A stretch of DNA of 64,000 bases from Paramecium sonneborni (taxonomy: Eukaryota; Ciliophora; Oligohymenophorea; Peniculida; Parameciidae): assembly GCA_905182985.1 (NCBI GenBank), contig CAJJDN010000106.1, forward strand, positions 3,843 to 67,842. The letters are read 5' to 3'. Positions 1 to 12,182 of this stretch are shown in pieces (position 1 is the stretch's first letter; every line of letters starts with the position of its first letter). The notes under the pieces are model-generated. The model saw nothing but the letters and a program-made list of their open reading frames with translations, searched no databases and was not told where the DNA came from. The translations under genes were made by a program, and so were the position numbers.

Positions 1-2148
1 TAATAAGCAATGAATAACTTATAACAGAAATATTAAAAGTTATTAGATGAATTCAATTAATAATCGCAATCTATTGAAAATATTAAGATAAAGTGTGAAA
101 ATTATTCTGAATACAATAGTAAAGTTAATGATCAATTTAAATAATTAAAATAGAATAATTACATTATTGATTCATTATTAAATTAACTTAAATAATTTTA
201 TGATGGAGGATATAATTGTATTTCTAAAGATTTAATCAATTATATTTAAAAATAATAATAAGATATTTAACATAAATTAGAATCCTTTTAAGAAATAAAT
301 AATGAATTAAATGATTTCCTAATAGCTTTAAAACAAGAATTAAAGAAAGAAGTGCAAAATTATATATTCTAAATGGATGATTAGATTTATGAAATAGATT
401 ACAAAATTTAAAATAACTTAAAAGACTAAGATGAACATCAAGAAAGTATCAAACATTAATTATAAGAGAAATAAAAAAATATTCAATAAATGTAACAATA
501 ATTAAACTAATTTAACTAAACAGAAATATCGATACATAAATATATTTAAATAAAAACTCTTTACTAATAAGAAGTTGATACTATTAAAAGTTTAACAAAT
601 TAAATATTAGAATATCAATAAAAAAAAACTTAAATTAAAATAATTTCACAAAAATAAATTGATTTTCTTTCGGATTTGTAAAGTCAAAGAAGTAAATTAC
701 TAGAATCAATTTCAGATATGAAAACTTAATTAAATTATATGAAAAATTAATGCGGTAAGTTTTAAAATGAAGAGATTAACTAACTTTTAAATACTAGAGA
801 AAACGAATTAGAAGATTTTATATTAATGGCTAACGAATAGTTTGATGAATTATTCTCTTAGACAAAAAATTCTTTAGAATCTTAAAAAATATTTAATTCA
901 TTAGAATAAAGATACAATAGTTTTAAAGTTTAAATAGCATAAAAAAAAGAGGAATAACAACAATAAATACGCTAATTATAAAAGTATGTTTAAAAAGATT
1001 TATATGATAATCAACTAAAAATAGAAGACTATTATTAAATAATCAAGAAAAAGTTACAATCGAAAACCAAAAACTTGACTCAAAAAAATGAAATTCTCAT
1101 TGTTATCAAAAATAACAAATATGATGAATTAACAAAATCGTATAATGAAAGATAAACTTAATTTAATCAATTAAAAAATGATATTATATAATATTAAACT
1201 TAATATTAAGAAAATATGAAGGTAATTTGCCAGGAAGAAATAAAAATTAAAACAAATAATTAATCAAAAATTTAAAAGATTACCCAATAATTAATAATTG
1301 ATAAATTGAAAGATTATAAGTTAAAAAGTGAAATCAAGTCTTCTGAATTAAATTTGATCATAACAGAAATTGAAAAATAATCCAAAAAAATATAATTCTA
1401 CAATTTGGAAGAAGAAAATATAAAGTAAAAAAACTGGATAGAGATATTATAATCAATAGATAAATTAAATAATAGTTTAAAAGAGTTTAAAGGATAGATT
1501 GATTTGATGCATTAATCTAATAATGTAGAAAATAATTTAAACCTATAATATGACAATTTTAAATTGCAATATGACTAACTTTGTAAAAAAATCCCCGAAG
1601 AAACAGAAATCAAAAATTTTTTAAAACTTTTCTAATAAAATGATTAATCATTTACAATTTTAAATTCACTTATCATTATATTAAAGGCTTATAACTTGAA
1701 AAGGTATTCAATTAGATTAAAAGAATATGAAGAAAAATCAAGAAAAGGATAAATTGGAAAATCAAATATAAACAACAATTCACAAGAGTTTGAAAATTTA
1801 TAGGAATAATAAAAACAAAAAATTAATCATAACATATTTTCATTTAGAAAAGCTTTAATAAATAAGATTGAAGCTATTTAATTAATGGATAAATATAAAC
1901 AATGCTTATAATTAGAAATATATAATTTCAATAGAGAAGAACAAATTCAAGAAGAAATTATGCTTGATTAATTAATAGAAGAAACATTAAAATATATAAA
2001 AAGTCAACATTCTGTAAAGTTTAAGCCATTTTTCAAAGAATTAAATTAGATTTCATAATTAATCAATGGATTAGAGAAATAACGAGAATTCTGTGAAATA
2101 TATACACATTAATAAATTTATTAACTGTGTGTAAAGTAATCAAACTGA
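1..2148 (+). CDS. long coiled-coil protein, 5' truncated by window edge
   Basis: A single frame is open from base 1 to the TGA at 2146-2148 (715 codons) with TAA/TAG as Gln and no intron needed. The start lies outside the window. The product is almost entirely Gln, Lys, Glu, Asn, Leu and Ile in a coiled-coil-like pattern, with no catalytic motif or membrane segment. Such proteins in ciliates are often cytoskeletal or basal-body components, but nothing here points to a specific one. The frame near the end could switch to a hydrophobic frame downstream (see 2149-2605), which would add a membrane tail; I found no good intron to support that. Confidence 0.75.
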
Positions 2149-2605
2149 ATATCTATATTTTTATTATATTACTAATGTATTTTTTCATAAATTTGAGCAT
2201 TTCTAAAAATATTCTCATTTCTAATATTTTAGTTTATTTTATGAATTTATTAATGAAATGCATACTTATAATAACTTTGATCTTTCTTTTTAAGATTCTT
2301 TTGACCTCTATTAAGATAAGAAAACTTCATGCGAATTCCGAAATAAAGACAACCATAACATCTTTACATTTAGTTATCTTTAATAAAACTAATGATTATA
2401 AAAGCAACCATAATTTAAAAAGAATTTGAGTGTAGCATTTAGATTTTGAATGAAAAAAAAATTATTTATTATGTTAAATTTAATTTAACATTTAAGCTAT
2501 AAGATTGAGAATCAGGAGAAATTTTTAGAGAGTGATTAATTTTTTATATAATTATTATAAATCGAATTGAGAAATTTTTGTATTTTGTAGATATTTAAAT
2601 AAAAA
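2149..2605. other. intergenic, with a hydrophobic open stretch on +
   Basis: About 460 bases between the coiled-coil gene and the BAH-PHD gene. A plus-strand frame (about 2127-2429) encodes a very hydrophobic stretch of some 100 residues with membrane-like segments. It could be a spliced C-terminal exon of the upstream gene, but only an awkward 44-nt GT...AG interval would join the frames. I see nothing else in it. Confidence 0.3.
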
Positions 2606-3381
2606 ATGATAAAATCTTTGTAATGTAGCTAGGGGGCAGACTATCGTAGGTTTATGAAAAGACAATCACCAGAGAGTTCTGCAACAATTAAAAAGCAAAT
2701 CCACAAGAGATTATAGAAAAGATGGACGATTCGAGAACTTTACAAAGAAAAGTCATGGAAAACATTAGTCAAAGTTGGTTTGTAAACTAAAGGATTATAT
2801 GAAGAATATGATACAATTAAGGTTTAGGGGCAAGTCTTGAGTGTTGGGGATTCAGTTTTAATTAATAGTGGAGATCAATATGATGAGGATTATGTTGGAA
2901 CCATAAAATAAATATTATCAATAAAAGAGCCAACAACAGCTAAATTGATATGTTTATGTAGAATATAATGGTATATGAGAAAAAGTGAGATCATCAAATC
3001 TTAGCCAAAATGTTCAGAATGGATCTCTGAGCAAGAATTATTTATAACAAATCATTAAGAGTATATTTTAGCCCAGAGTATAATCGCCAGCTGTAAAATA
3101 TTGAGTTGTAGTGAATATTAAGAGTTGGATGAAATAGAATCTACTATATATTTTAATAGATTGGAATGGGATCTTTAGAAAAAATAATTTGGTAATATGG
3201 ATGCATTATAGCAATTTTGCTTTTGCTTTTAACCGGTGAATCCCGATCGACAATATATATAAGTATAACATAATTTCATATTAAGTGCGATTCATGTAAA
3301 AACTGGTATCATTTTGAATGCGTCGGTATAAAAAATGGCAAATACAATCAAAACGAATTTTATTGTAGTAAGTGTTAATGA
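2606..3381 (+). CDS. BAH domain-PHD finger chromatin reader
   Basis: Predicted 250-residue nuclear histone-binding protein. ATG at 2606 is chosen; an in-frame ATG at 2654 is also possible. One 23-nt intron (GTATAAC...TTAAG) sits inside the PHD finger, and removal leaves exactly 251 codons. Residues about 60-180 match a BAH domain (VGDSVLINSGDQ, YVGTIKQIL, a WYMRKSE segment followed by ELFITNH). The C terminus is a PHD finger: CFCFQP, CDSCKNWYHFECVG and a closing CSKC. BAH-PHD proteins (plant EBS/SHL type) read methylated histone H3. The next gene downstream, only 87 nt away on the same strand, starts with an MBD-like motif. Confidence 0.8.
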
Positions 3382-3468
3382 TTCATTGTTTATTTGTATT
3401 TTTAACATACTGAAATATATTTGTTTATATTAATCAAACAATAATAGCAATTTAAATTAAAAAAGTAT

Positions 3469-5536
3469 ATGTAACCTTCCTTCAAATATCGAGCTCCATG
3501 TGGCTTATAGTATTTCCAATAGTAAATCATTGTAGAAAATGAAGTAAATTCTAGTATTTTTATAACAGATTCCAGAATTAGATACTTTTGAAGAATTTTG
3601 TAGCAATATTCCCGATTAAGACAATTAAGACATAAACTTCTCAAAATAATCACAAACTCAAAATTCATAATTGATTAGGATTGATTGTTAATAAACACAT
3701 GAATCAAAATCATCAGAATTACAAAAATCAATTGATTCTCGAGAATAAAAGAGTAAATCAAAAATAAAAAACCAGCAGAACTAAGGAAATGAATAAATAA
3801 CATATATGCAATTTGTTGAATTTAATCCTTAAAACATAATATCAGAATAAACTAATTAGAGGGTTGATACATAATAAAGTTAAAAAGATACAATGCCAGA
3901 ACCACCAGCCCCATAAAATAAAAATACAACTAAATTCTGTTTTCCATCTAAAGGAAGTGGATTCAACAATTGTAAATAATTATTTAAAAATATATAGTAA
4001 AGAAATAGTTATGTGGCAATTCGGATATTTAGAACAATAATAGAAATCAAAGTAATTCTGAATAGACTGTTTTAAAAAATCAATCCTTATCAGAAAATAA
4101 GAATACAATAGAGGAAGACTTAAGAAAATAAATTGTTTAACTGAACAAAGAAAAAAATTAGATTTAAATACAATATTAGTAGTAAATAAAACAGTTAGTG
4201 GAGCAAAATTAATTTCTAGAATAATAATTGATTGAATAAAAGTAATAAACTTAGACACTGAATTCAGATAAATTGATTTTATAAAAAAAAATCGACATTT
4301 TATCAAAAAGATAGAGTGGAGATAAAAATATAATGGCTGAAACCTGCAATATCAATGAGACTGTGCCAACTAAATTGACATATAGCGAAAAGATTTCATA
4401 TTTAATCGAGAAATTAAATTAGAAATGCTAAGAAAATGCACGTCTCTAATACGATATCTTATTGTTATAAAATAATGTACATTTTTATAATTAAGCTATT
4501 AGATTGAATTATTAGAAACCTCGAAGATTTTGTAATTGACAAATAATAACATATTATCTCTGGATCCAGGCAAAATCTCTCATCGAAATCATTCTCCTTA
4601 ATAATAATCATAGAATAGAGCATAATCATTAAGTAAGGATAGCCGAACAAGTCTTCTAACTCAGTAGAAGTAACCATTGAACATTACAATAAACTATCCA
4701 GCTGAAAGTAAAAATATAGTAAATTTGTAATATTTGAATTAAATTTAGATCTGCTATGATTTCACCATTATCCAGATGTGCTTAAATTATTCAATAAAAA
4801 TAATTAAATTAAAAGATTTAAAAAAATACCCACTAATTTCAAGAAGATATTTAAACCTAAAAAATACAGTAAGATTCAATATTATTCCCAAAGCACTAAA
4901 AACTCTACATCTGTCGGAGAATTAATGTCTATGAAATCTGATGCCATCAATTATTCCAATATAATTAATAGAATTCTTAGAAAGGAATCATACTCAATAT
5001 CATCTCCTGATGGTAGAGCTACCTAAAAATTCAAATAAGCATTAAACGAAAAATTAAATCATCTACAACAAGACAGTTCTAAGTCATATGGCAGTCTACT
5101 ATTTTCTTTGGGGGAACACAAACTTAAAGAAGCTAATAATTGTTTCAGGCAAATTTCTCCAAAAAGAGAGAAAAAAAAGTCGAAATAGTAATTTTAGAAA
5201 ACAATATACTAGACTATTCGGTTTTATGAATTAATAAAATTCGAGGAAGTAGTCAGATTTATTAAAATCAGAAGAATCTCATCGCTCTGATTTAGGAAGA
5301 AGATCTGAAAAGTATAATAAATTAATTTAATAAAGAAAAAATGGAATTGATCCAAATACTGAAATCATATAATTTATGAAGGAAATGCAACAAAAGAAAT
5401 CAGATAGTAATTTATATTATAAATTAATTTTATAGTCTCGAAAAATATTAAATAATTAAATCCTAGTTCACAATTAACAAGGCCTTTGATTACTGATATA
5501 AAGGAAGAAAAAAGTAATCGTTAATAAAAATTTTGA
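3469..5536 (+). CDS. coiled-coil protein with MBD/TAM-like N terminus
   Basis: Seven tiny introns (22-29 nt) were placed by hand; removing them leaves exactly 630 codons. The N terminus reads FKYRAPCGLQYF, resembling the YxSPCG core of methyl-CpG-binding/TAM domains in chromatin proteins, but the rest of that fold is not obvious, so this is tentative. The middle is a Gln-rich coiled coil (around residues 190-330). The C-terminal half is polar, Ser/Lys/Gln-rich and probably disordered. It lies 87 nt downstream of the BAH-PHD gene in the same orientation, which fits a chromatin role without proving it. Function otherwise unknown. Confidence 0.65.
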
Positions 5537-5685
5537 AATTATAAATATTATTATTAGTTTTTAGATCAGAGTAAATAGTTTTAATCCTTTTTTAAAATTT
5601 TATCATCATATTTTAAAGTATCCCTGATTCTTAGAATACGTTGTTTTATGAAAAATAATAATATATAAATTTAATTAAAAAAATA

Positions 5686-6789
5686 ATGGAATATACTAGA
5701 TTAGGAAATACAGGATTATTAATTTCAAGAATATCTTTTGGAAATATGGTAAATTTTGCTCCTGAAGATGAAGATATTAACACTGAAATTATCAAAACTT
5801 GTTATGAAGCAGGTGTTAATTTCTTTGATACTGCAGAATTGTATTCTAAATTCTGATAATTTTAAGTTATGAAAATGGTTAAGCTGAGGCTCAACTAGGC
5901 AGATCTATTAAGAAATTAAATATACCACGTGAAAAGATAATTGTTTCTGTTAAGATACAGGGAAATAATTTTGAGGGGGGTAATAAAGTGAATAGATTAT
6001 TTACACTTAATCGTAAACATGTTATTGAAGGTGTTAATGCATCTCTGTAAAGAATGCAATTAGACTATGCGGATATTGCATTCGCTCATATTTATGATCC
6101 AGAAACTCCTATTGAAGAAATATGTAGAGGGTTCAATCAAGTTATTGAGGATGGAAAGGCCTTTTATTGGGGTACATCTAATTGGAAACCTTCTCAAGTT
6201 TAAGAGGCATTCAATTATTGCGATAAGCATGGATTAATTAGACCAATTGTTGAACAATGTCCTTATAATATGCTTATTAGAAATATTATAGAAAAAGATT
6301 TTATCAACATATTTGAAGAAGGATATGGTACAACAATCTATAGTCCTTTGTAAGGAGGATTATTAACTGGAAAATATAATGAAGGTTAAATTCCTTAAGG
6401 AAGTAGAGCAGGTACAGACAATGGATGGTTGACGAAAGAAATGTCTTATCTGTTCATATTCAAAAGATTTTGTAATAATATTATTGATATTGAATTTAGT
6501 GGAAGATCCAGAGTCATTTGTGAAACTCAAAAAATTAGGAGAATTAGCTGAATCGATAGGATATACTCAAACATAATTAGCAATAGCATGGACTTTATAT
6601 AACAAAAATGTTTCAACGGCCATCATTGGTGCCAAGACTGTCTAATAGGTGAAGGATTCTTTGAAGGCCTTTGAATTATACAAGAAGTGGGACAAAGATT
6701 TGGAACAAAAAGTAGAAGCAATTATATAGAACAAACCTTAACAAGAATACAATTGGTAAAGTGGAAAGCCTTTTCCTGACAGAAGATGA
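5686..6789 (+). CDS. aldo-keto reductase, Kv-beta-like (tandem copy 1)
   Basis: NADPH-dependent (beta/alpha)8-barrel oxidoreductase of the AKR6/voltage-gated K+ channel beta-subunit type. Starts MEYTRLGNTGLLISRI. Two introns (26 nt at the FFDTAE/LYENG junction and 28 nt before EDPESF) leave exactly 350 codons. Expected tetrad residues are visible: Asp and Tyr in DTAELYENG, Lys in VSVKIQG, His in FAHIYDP (Kv-beta proper has Asn there). GKAFYWGTSNW, YSPLQGGLLTGKY and the C-terminal GAKTVQQ coenzyme motif also match. A close paralogue of equal length follows 125 nt downstream, with introns at the same places. Substrate unknown. Confidence 0.9.
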
Positions 6790-6914
6790 TTTATATTAAT
6801 TTTCAAATATAGGATGATTTATAATTAAAACTAAAACGTGGCCATAATTTAATAATTTAAAAGGGTTTGCAATATTTACAAAACAGTTTATATAATAAAT
6901 TAAATTTGATCGAA

Positions 6915-8015
6915 ATGGAATATACTAGATTAGGAAATACAGGATTATTAATTTCAAGAATATCTTTTGGAAATATGGTAAATTTCGCTCCTGAAGATGA
7001 AGATATTAACACTGAAATTATCAAAACTTGTTATGAAGCAGGTGTTAATTTCTTTGATACTGCAGAAATGTATTCTAAATTCCTAAAATTTTAGATATGA
7101 AAATGGAAAGGCAGAAGAATAACTTGGAAGATCAATAAAAAAACTGAATATTCCTCGAGAAAAGATTATAGTATCCGTAAAGATTCTAGCTAATCTTGAA
7201 GAAGGTGGGAATCCAATTAATCGTTCGTTCACTTTAAATAGAAAACATGTAATCGAAGGAGTTAATGCATCACTTAAAAGGCTTTAATTAGATTATGCAG
7301 ACATAGCATATGCTCATTTTTTAGATTAAGATATATCAGTTGAAGAAATTTGTAGAGGATTCAATTAAATTATAGAAGATGGAAAAGCTTTCTATTGGGG
7401 AACTTCAAATTGGAAACCTTCAAAAGTTTAAGAAGCTTTCAACTATTGTGATAAGCATGGATTAATTAGACCTGTAGTTGAACAGTGCATCTATAATATG
7501 GTTATTAGAAATATAGTAGAGAAAGATTATGCAGATATTTTTTCATAAGGATATGGATCCACAATATACAGCCCATTATAAGGAGGATTATTAACTGGAA
7601 AATACAACAATAATCAAATCCCAGAAGATAGTAGAGCTGGTAAAGATAATGGTTGGTTAACTAAAGATAAATCTCATGCTGTATTTTTTGCATAATTTTG
7701 TACTTTTATTTATTTAATCTTAAAGTGGGTAATGAGGATGCTTTGACAAAACTCAAAAAGTTAGGAGATTTAGCTCAATCACTTGGTTATACTCAAACTT
7801 AATTGTCAATAGCTTGGGTCTTATATAATAAAGATGTCTCTACTGCTATTGTTGGTGCCAAGACTGTCCAATAAATTAAAGATTCATTGAAAGCACTTGA
7901 ATTATACAAAAAGTGGGATTAAGAATTAGAACAAAAGGTTGAAGCAATCTTATAAAATAAACCAAAATAAGATTTTAATTGGTAAACCGGTAAGCCTATA
8001 CCTGATAGAAGATGA
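6915..8015 (+). CDS. aldo-keto reductase, Kv-beta-like (tandem copy 2)
   Basis: Second member of the tandem pair. Introns of 25 nt (after DTAE) and 26 nt (before VGNEDAL) sit at the same positions as in copy 1, and the spliced length is again 350 codons. The first 160 bases or so are nearly identical to copy 1, then divergence rises, which suggests recent duplication or local gene conversion of the 5' end. The tetrad is kept (DTAEMYENG, VSVKIL, YAHFLDQ). YWGTSNWKPS, YSPLQGGLLTGKY and GAKTVQQIKDS are present. Probably a cytosolic NADPH oxidoreductase; the substrate cannot be told. Confidence 0.9.
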
Positions 8016-8198
8016 TGAGATATATTAAATCAATATCAATTTTATTGTATCTTTTTTAATAAAATCTCTTAGAAGACCTTATTTTTGTTGCAGTTCTTAA
8101 ATAAAAATAGCATCGTAAAAAAACAAATTTATCTATAAATTTAAAGATTTCATAGTCCATAAATTAAATAAATTTTTAATTATAATGATCATTATTAA

Positions 8199-9416
8199 AT
8201 GTTTAATAGTTCACTAAATTTAAGATAGACTAGTAATTAGATTGCTTCTCGAATTTAGGATGGTATATTTATTGGAAACTATATTGTATTAAATGTATCA
8301 CGTTATACTTATCCTAGGAATAATAATACTTAAGTCAGAATAAAATAACTCATGTAGTAAACTGTGCAGCTTCGGAAATTTAAGCTCCTTCAAATTTAAA
8401 GGTTTTAAATTTTTATTGGAAAGATGAAGATTATTAAGTATATCATTAATATATCTAGACTATCATTGATATCTCTAATGTAATTGAGATTATCACATTT
8501 GTGAAGAGGGCTGTAAAAAAAGGAGAAAGTGTTTTATTTTGTTGTCTTAGTGGTTAAAGTCGATCATTATCAGCCCTTATTGCCTATCTTATGTATCGGT
8601 ATTGAATATTGTTAATAATTGAAGATATTAATGGAGTTTATTGAAGGTTTTTCAATATATAAACATTAAGAAGAAGGAAATAGAAATAAGAGCAACTTTT
8701 TTAAATAGCTTATTGATTTTGAAAAGCAAGACATGAATGATATGGTAATTAGTCGAAATTGGAATCAGATATTAGATGATTAAGAACAAACACTCTTGTA
8801 AAACACATACTTAAATTCTGAACAAAAAGCAGATGAAGTTTAGAGTCTGATGAAAATGAAGCCTAAAACTTCATGTTAAGTTAGAAAAAAAGTATCTTGG
8901 GCTAGATGCTTAATTTAATAAACTTTGAAAGTTGCTTTTTTTATCTCTTTATAATCAGAGAAGAAAGTTAAATCAATTTTAAAAAAGGAAAATGTTTTAA
9001 ATTTTGATGACAATAAATCTTATTCAAAGGCTAACCGAAGTATTTCAAATTAAAAATCTAGAAATTTAGATGAGGAATAATTTGTAAAAAGAAATAATTA
9101 CAGTTAAAGGAGTAAGAAACTAATGACTTTAACTCCTTTTAATATAAGGAGAAAAAATAATCAAAGCTTGAGTATTCAAAGTAAAAAAATGGGAAATTTT
9201 GTAGACACAGAAATTAACTCCAAAAAAATGAACTCTTTTTTTGAGATGTAAAGTAAGTATAGATCATTAACAAATACACCTCGTTAATCTAGAAGATTCA
9301 AAAATTTTGATAGTTTGAATAATTCATCTTTTTTGGTTGGTAATTATTAGGAAACAACAAGAAAGTCTCCTTTACTAAATGGGAAGGTTTAATTCAAATT
9401 AGGATTATTGATATGA
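8199..9416 (+). CDS. dual-specificity protein phosphatase, with a one-base frame break
   Basis: Atypical DSP: catalytic domain in the first 170 residues or so (GIFIGNYIVLN, ITHVVNCAASEI, signature FCCLSGQSRSLSALIAYLM), then a basic, Ser/Lys-rich tail. Catalytic Cys and Arg of the Cx5R loop are present, but the His before the Cys is Cys here. Introns of 23, 21 and 26 nt were placed. After EIEIRAT the frame fails by one base at a run of six T (8697-8702); one more T would give FFKQLIDFEKQDMND, the expected end of the domain, and 383 exact codons. This is a sequencing error or a real frameshift. Confidence 0.8.
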
Positions 9417-9677
9417 TCATATAATAATCTCTTATTTATAAAAATAATTATAAATAATTAGAAAAGCATGTGATCTCAAATTTAGTAGCGATTTGGAATG
9501 TTAGAACTCAAGCATATTCAAAAATTAATGGAAGAATAAAGTTTGATGAAATTTGTTTATTGGTTGTAAAAGAATTAATGAAATGAGATTGTTAATTTGA
9601 TAAATCTATTTGGTATAATTTTTGGAATGAATTTTTAAAAATAGTAAATACTTTAGCAAAGACACTAATAGAAATGA
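9413..9677 (+). CDS. possible small hypothetical protein
   Basis: An ATG overlapping the phosphatase stop (ATGA) opens a frame that, after removal of one 22-nt GT...AG interval, gives exactly 81 codons ending at 9677. It would fill the gap up to the next ATG at 9708. The first 55 residues are mixed polar/hydrophobic (HVISNLVAIWNVRTQAYSK); the end is hydrophobic then Gln-rich. Random frames of this length are common when TGA is the only stop, so support is weak. No family recognised. Confidence 0.3.
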
Positions 9678-9707
9678 ATCCATTAAATAAGTAATTATTG
9701 AGTACTT

Positions 9708-10322
9708 ATGGCTTAAAAAAGATAAAGAAATAATCCAATTATAGTTGATGCAAGAATACCTAACAGAATAATTAAGTAAAATGAAGATAACACAAATACT
9801 TATTTGGTTTCTTATGGTAATAATTATGTTTTGGAGGACAAGAACTACATGGAAGTCAATTATCCAGAATTAGTTGAGGATTATAATTTGTTTATTGCAA
9901 CAGGGGAAAGATATGATTAGGAATTTCTATAATAAAAGGCTCTATAGTTTGCTTTATTTTAAATACAGGAAAATCCAATAATAGAATAACAACTATTAGA
10001 AAAAAATAAAAAGGTCTAGTCCAAATAATAGAGAAAAAAGACAATAAGATATAAGTGTTTGAATTTTCTTGATATATAAATAAATTCATCTATGAAGGAT
10101 AAAAAGTTAGCAATTAAGATGAAAGCTAATGAAGGCAACATAACTAATTTTCCTAGTATGGAAAAATTAATAAAAATCACTCACGAATTGTAAACAATTG
10201 GATATACATAAGATGAATTGATAGTAAGTTTTACACTTAAGAATCATTAGGAATGTACAGAAGATAAGCCTATATTAGTAGATGATAGTCAATTTGATAA
10301 AAATATAAAGTTAAATGATTGA
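9708..10322 (+). CDS. hypothetical protein, 204 aa
   Basis: Intronless frame of exactly 205 codons from ATG (MAQKRQRNNPIIVDARIP) to TGA. It has many Gln codons as TAA/TAG and good coding character. The first 60 residues (RIIKQNEDNTNTYLVSYG, then VNYPELVEDYN) look like a small beta-rich domain, perhaps Tudor-like, but this is not certain. The middle is a basic coiled coil; the C-terminal 70 residues are a compact mixed segment (EKLIKITHELQTIGYTQ). No catalytic motif. Function unknown. Confidence 0.6.
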
Positions 10323-10400
10323 ATTAGACATATACATTATAATATAGTAATTTTGTTTAATAATATGAATTTTTAAGGAGATGTATTAAAATAAATAAAA

Positions 10401-12182
10401 ATGTCTAACCACCATCGTAATCTAAGAGAACTCTTTTCTTCTAAATACTCTAAACCATTTTCCAATTTTCCTTCTGATAGATTACGAATAGGAAAATCAC
10501 CATTAGCTGTTGGCAACTTTATATAATATGCATAAAAAAAGAACGCTGAAGACAAACAACAAAGAAATCATACTCCTGTACAAACACCAAATAAAATAAG
10601 AATTGCTTAAGTAAACATTAATGAATATGCATTACCCTATAAAAATCCACAGCAAAGTTTTTTTAGTAAAGATAGTAATAGATCAAGATCAAAAAGTCCA
10701 ATGCAATTATCAATATAAAAATCTCCAAAATAATCAACAATAGATTCTAAAAAGATATTCGAAAATGAAGATTCAATGAGTCTTAATCGCTAAACATCTC
10801 AAAAATTATCAAATCATAATAAATATGCTAGTGCTAATATAAAAATCAATCTAAATGAAGTTCCACATATAAAAATACCATAGGTAAGTTCTACAACAAA
10901 AATAAAGCCAAATATTTAAAATTTTGAGAGCATCTTTAATTCATTACTTATGAAATATGATTCAATACAATAATAATCTTAAACACGTCTTCCAATTAAA
11001 AAGGTATAGAAGGATGAATAAGAAGATGAAGAATTATAGATTGATACTTAGATATGTGTAAGTAAATAAAGTTTTGCTTTTCATTTTGTAATCGGAAAAG
11101 GAGGATTTGGAAGAGTGTGGAAAGTTGAATTAAAAAAAAGTAGAACTTAATTTGCAATGAAAGAAATGTCAAAAGCTAAAATAATTGCAAAAAGAAGTGT
11201 AAATTCTGTTATGAATGAAAGAAATTTATTGGCATAATTCAAACACCCATTTTTAATTAATATGAATTATTGTTTTTAAGATAGAGATAATTTATATCTA
11301 GTAATGGATCTATTAACTGGAGGTGATCTTAGATATCATATAGGTCGTTTAAGAAGATTTAAAGAACATTAAACTAAATTTTTTGTTGCCTGTGTTATTT
11401 TATCATTAGAATACTTACATAATTCAAATGTGATTCATAGAGATGTTAAACCAGAAAACATTGTACTTGATAATAATGGTTATGCTCGATTAACTGATTT
11501 AGGAATAGCCAGAATATGGAAAGCTGAGAATTCATAAGATACAAGTGGAACCCCAGGATATATGGGTATTATTTAATACTATTAAATATATAGCACCAGA
11601 AGTTATGTGTAGATAAAATCATACAATTGCTGTTGATTATTTTGCTTTGGGAATAATGACTTATGAATTTATGTTAGGTAGAAGACCATATAATGGAAGA
11701 ACAAGATAAGAAATCAGAGATTAAATTCTAACTAGACAAGTTTAAGTTAAAAGAAGTGAATTACCTGATGATTGGTCTATTGATGCTGCTGATTTCATTA
11801 ATAAATTAATACAACGTAAACCAAATAATAGACTTGGATTTAATGGACCTAATGAAGTCAAATCACATCCATGGCTACAAAATTTTCCATGGACTAAATT
11901 ATTAAATAAGGAAATCTCATCTCCTTTCATACCTCCTGTATATTTCTATTTTATTTTATCAGCCAATTCAAGATAATTTAGATTATATCAATAATATTAG
12001 TGATGATAATGATACTTAGGATGAATAGATTGTAGAAAATAGATTATTATTAAAAAAAAATTCTGTCTAAAGTAACAGCTATCTATAACTTAGATTTATT
12101 TTATGGATATAGCTATGATTAAAACATCTAAACTTAATTTAAAAATACCAAAAGTACAAGTAGCACTTTAGTAGTTAATTGA
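10401..12182 (+). CDS. AGC-like serine/threonine protein kinase
   Basis: 568-residue kinase after removal of three introns (28, 25 and 22 nt; exact codon count). The first 220 residues or so are Ser/Gln-rich and probably disordered. Kinase domain from about residue 225: glycine loop GKGGFGRVW, Lys in FAMKEMSK, catalytic loop [12 protein letters not shown] near residue 347, metal-binding DLG in place of DFG (LTDLGIAR), SGTPGYMAPEV split by the first intron, and an AGC-like end ([19 protein letters not shown]). The short C-terminal tail ends TSSTLVVN. The layout resembles STK32/YANK-like and other ciliate AGC kinases; the cognate pathway is unknown. Confidence 0.9.

Noticed and set aside
4465..4677. 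Minus-strand frame inside the coiled-coil/MBD-like gene
   Set aside because: Shadow of a spliced plus-strand gene whose exons sum to exactly 630 codons.
6867..7094. Aldo-keto reductase starting upstream of the ATG and ending after YSKFLKF
   Set aside because: The apparent end is a read into a 25-nt intron; the paralogue and splice sites show the gene continues, and the natural start is the ATG at 6915.
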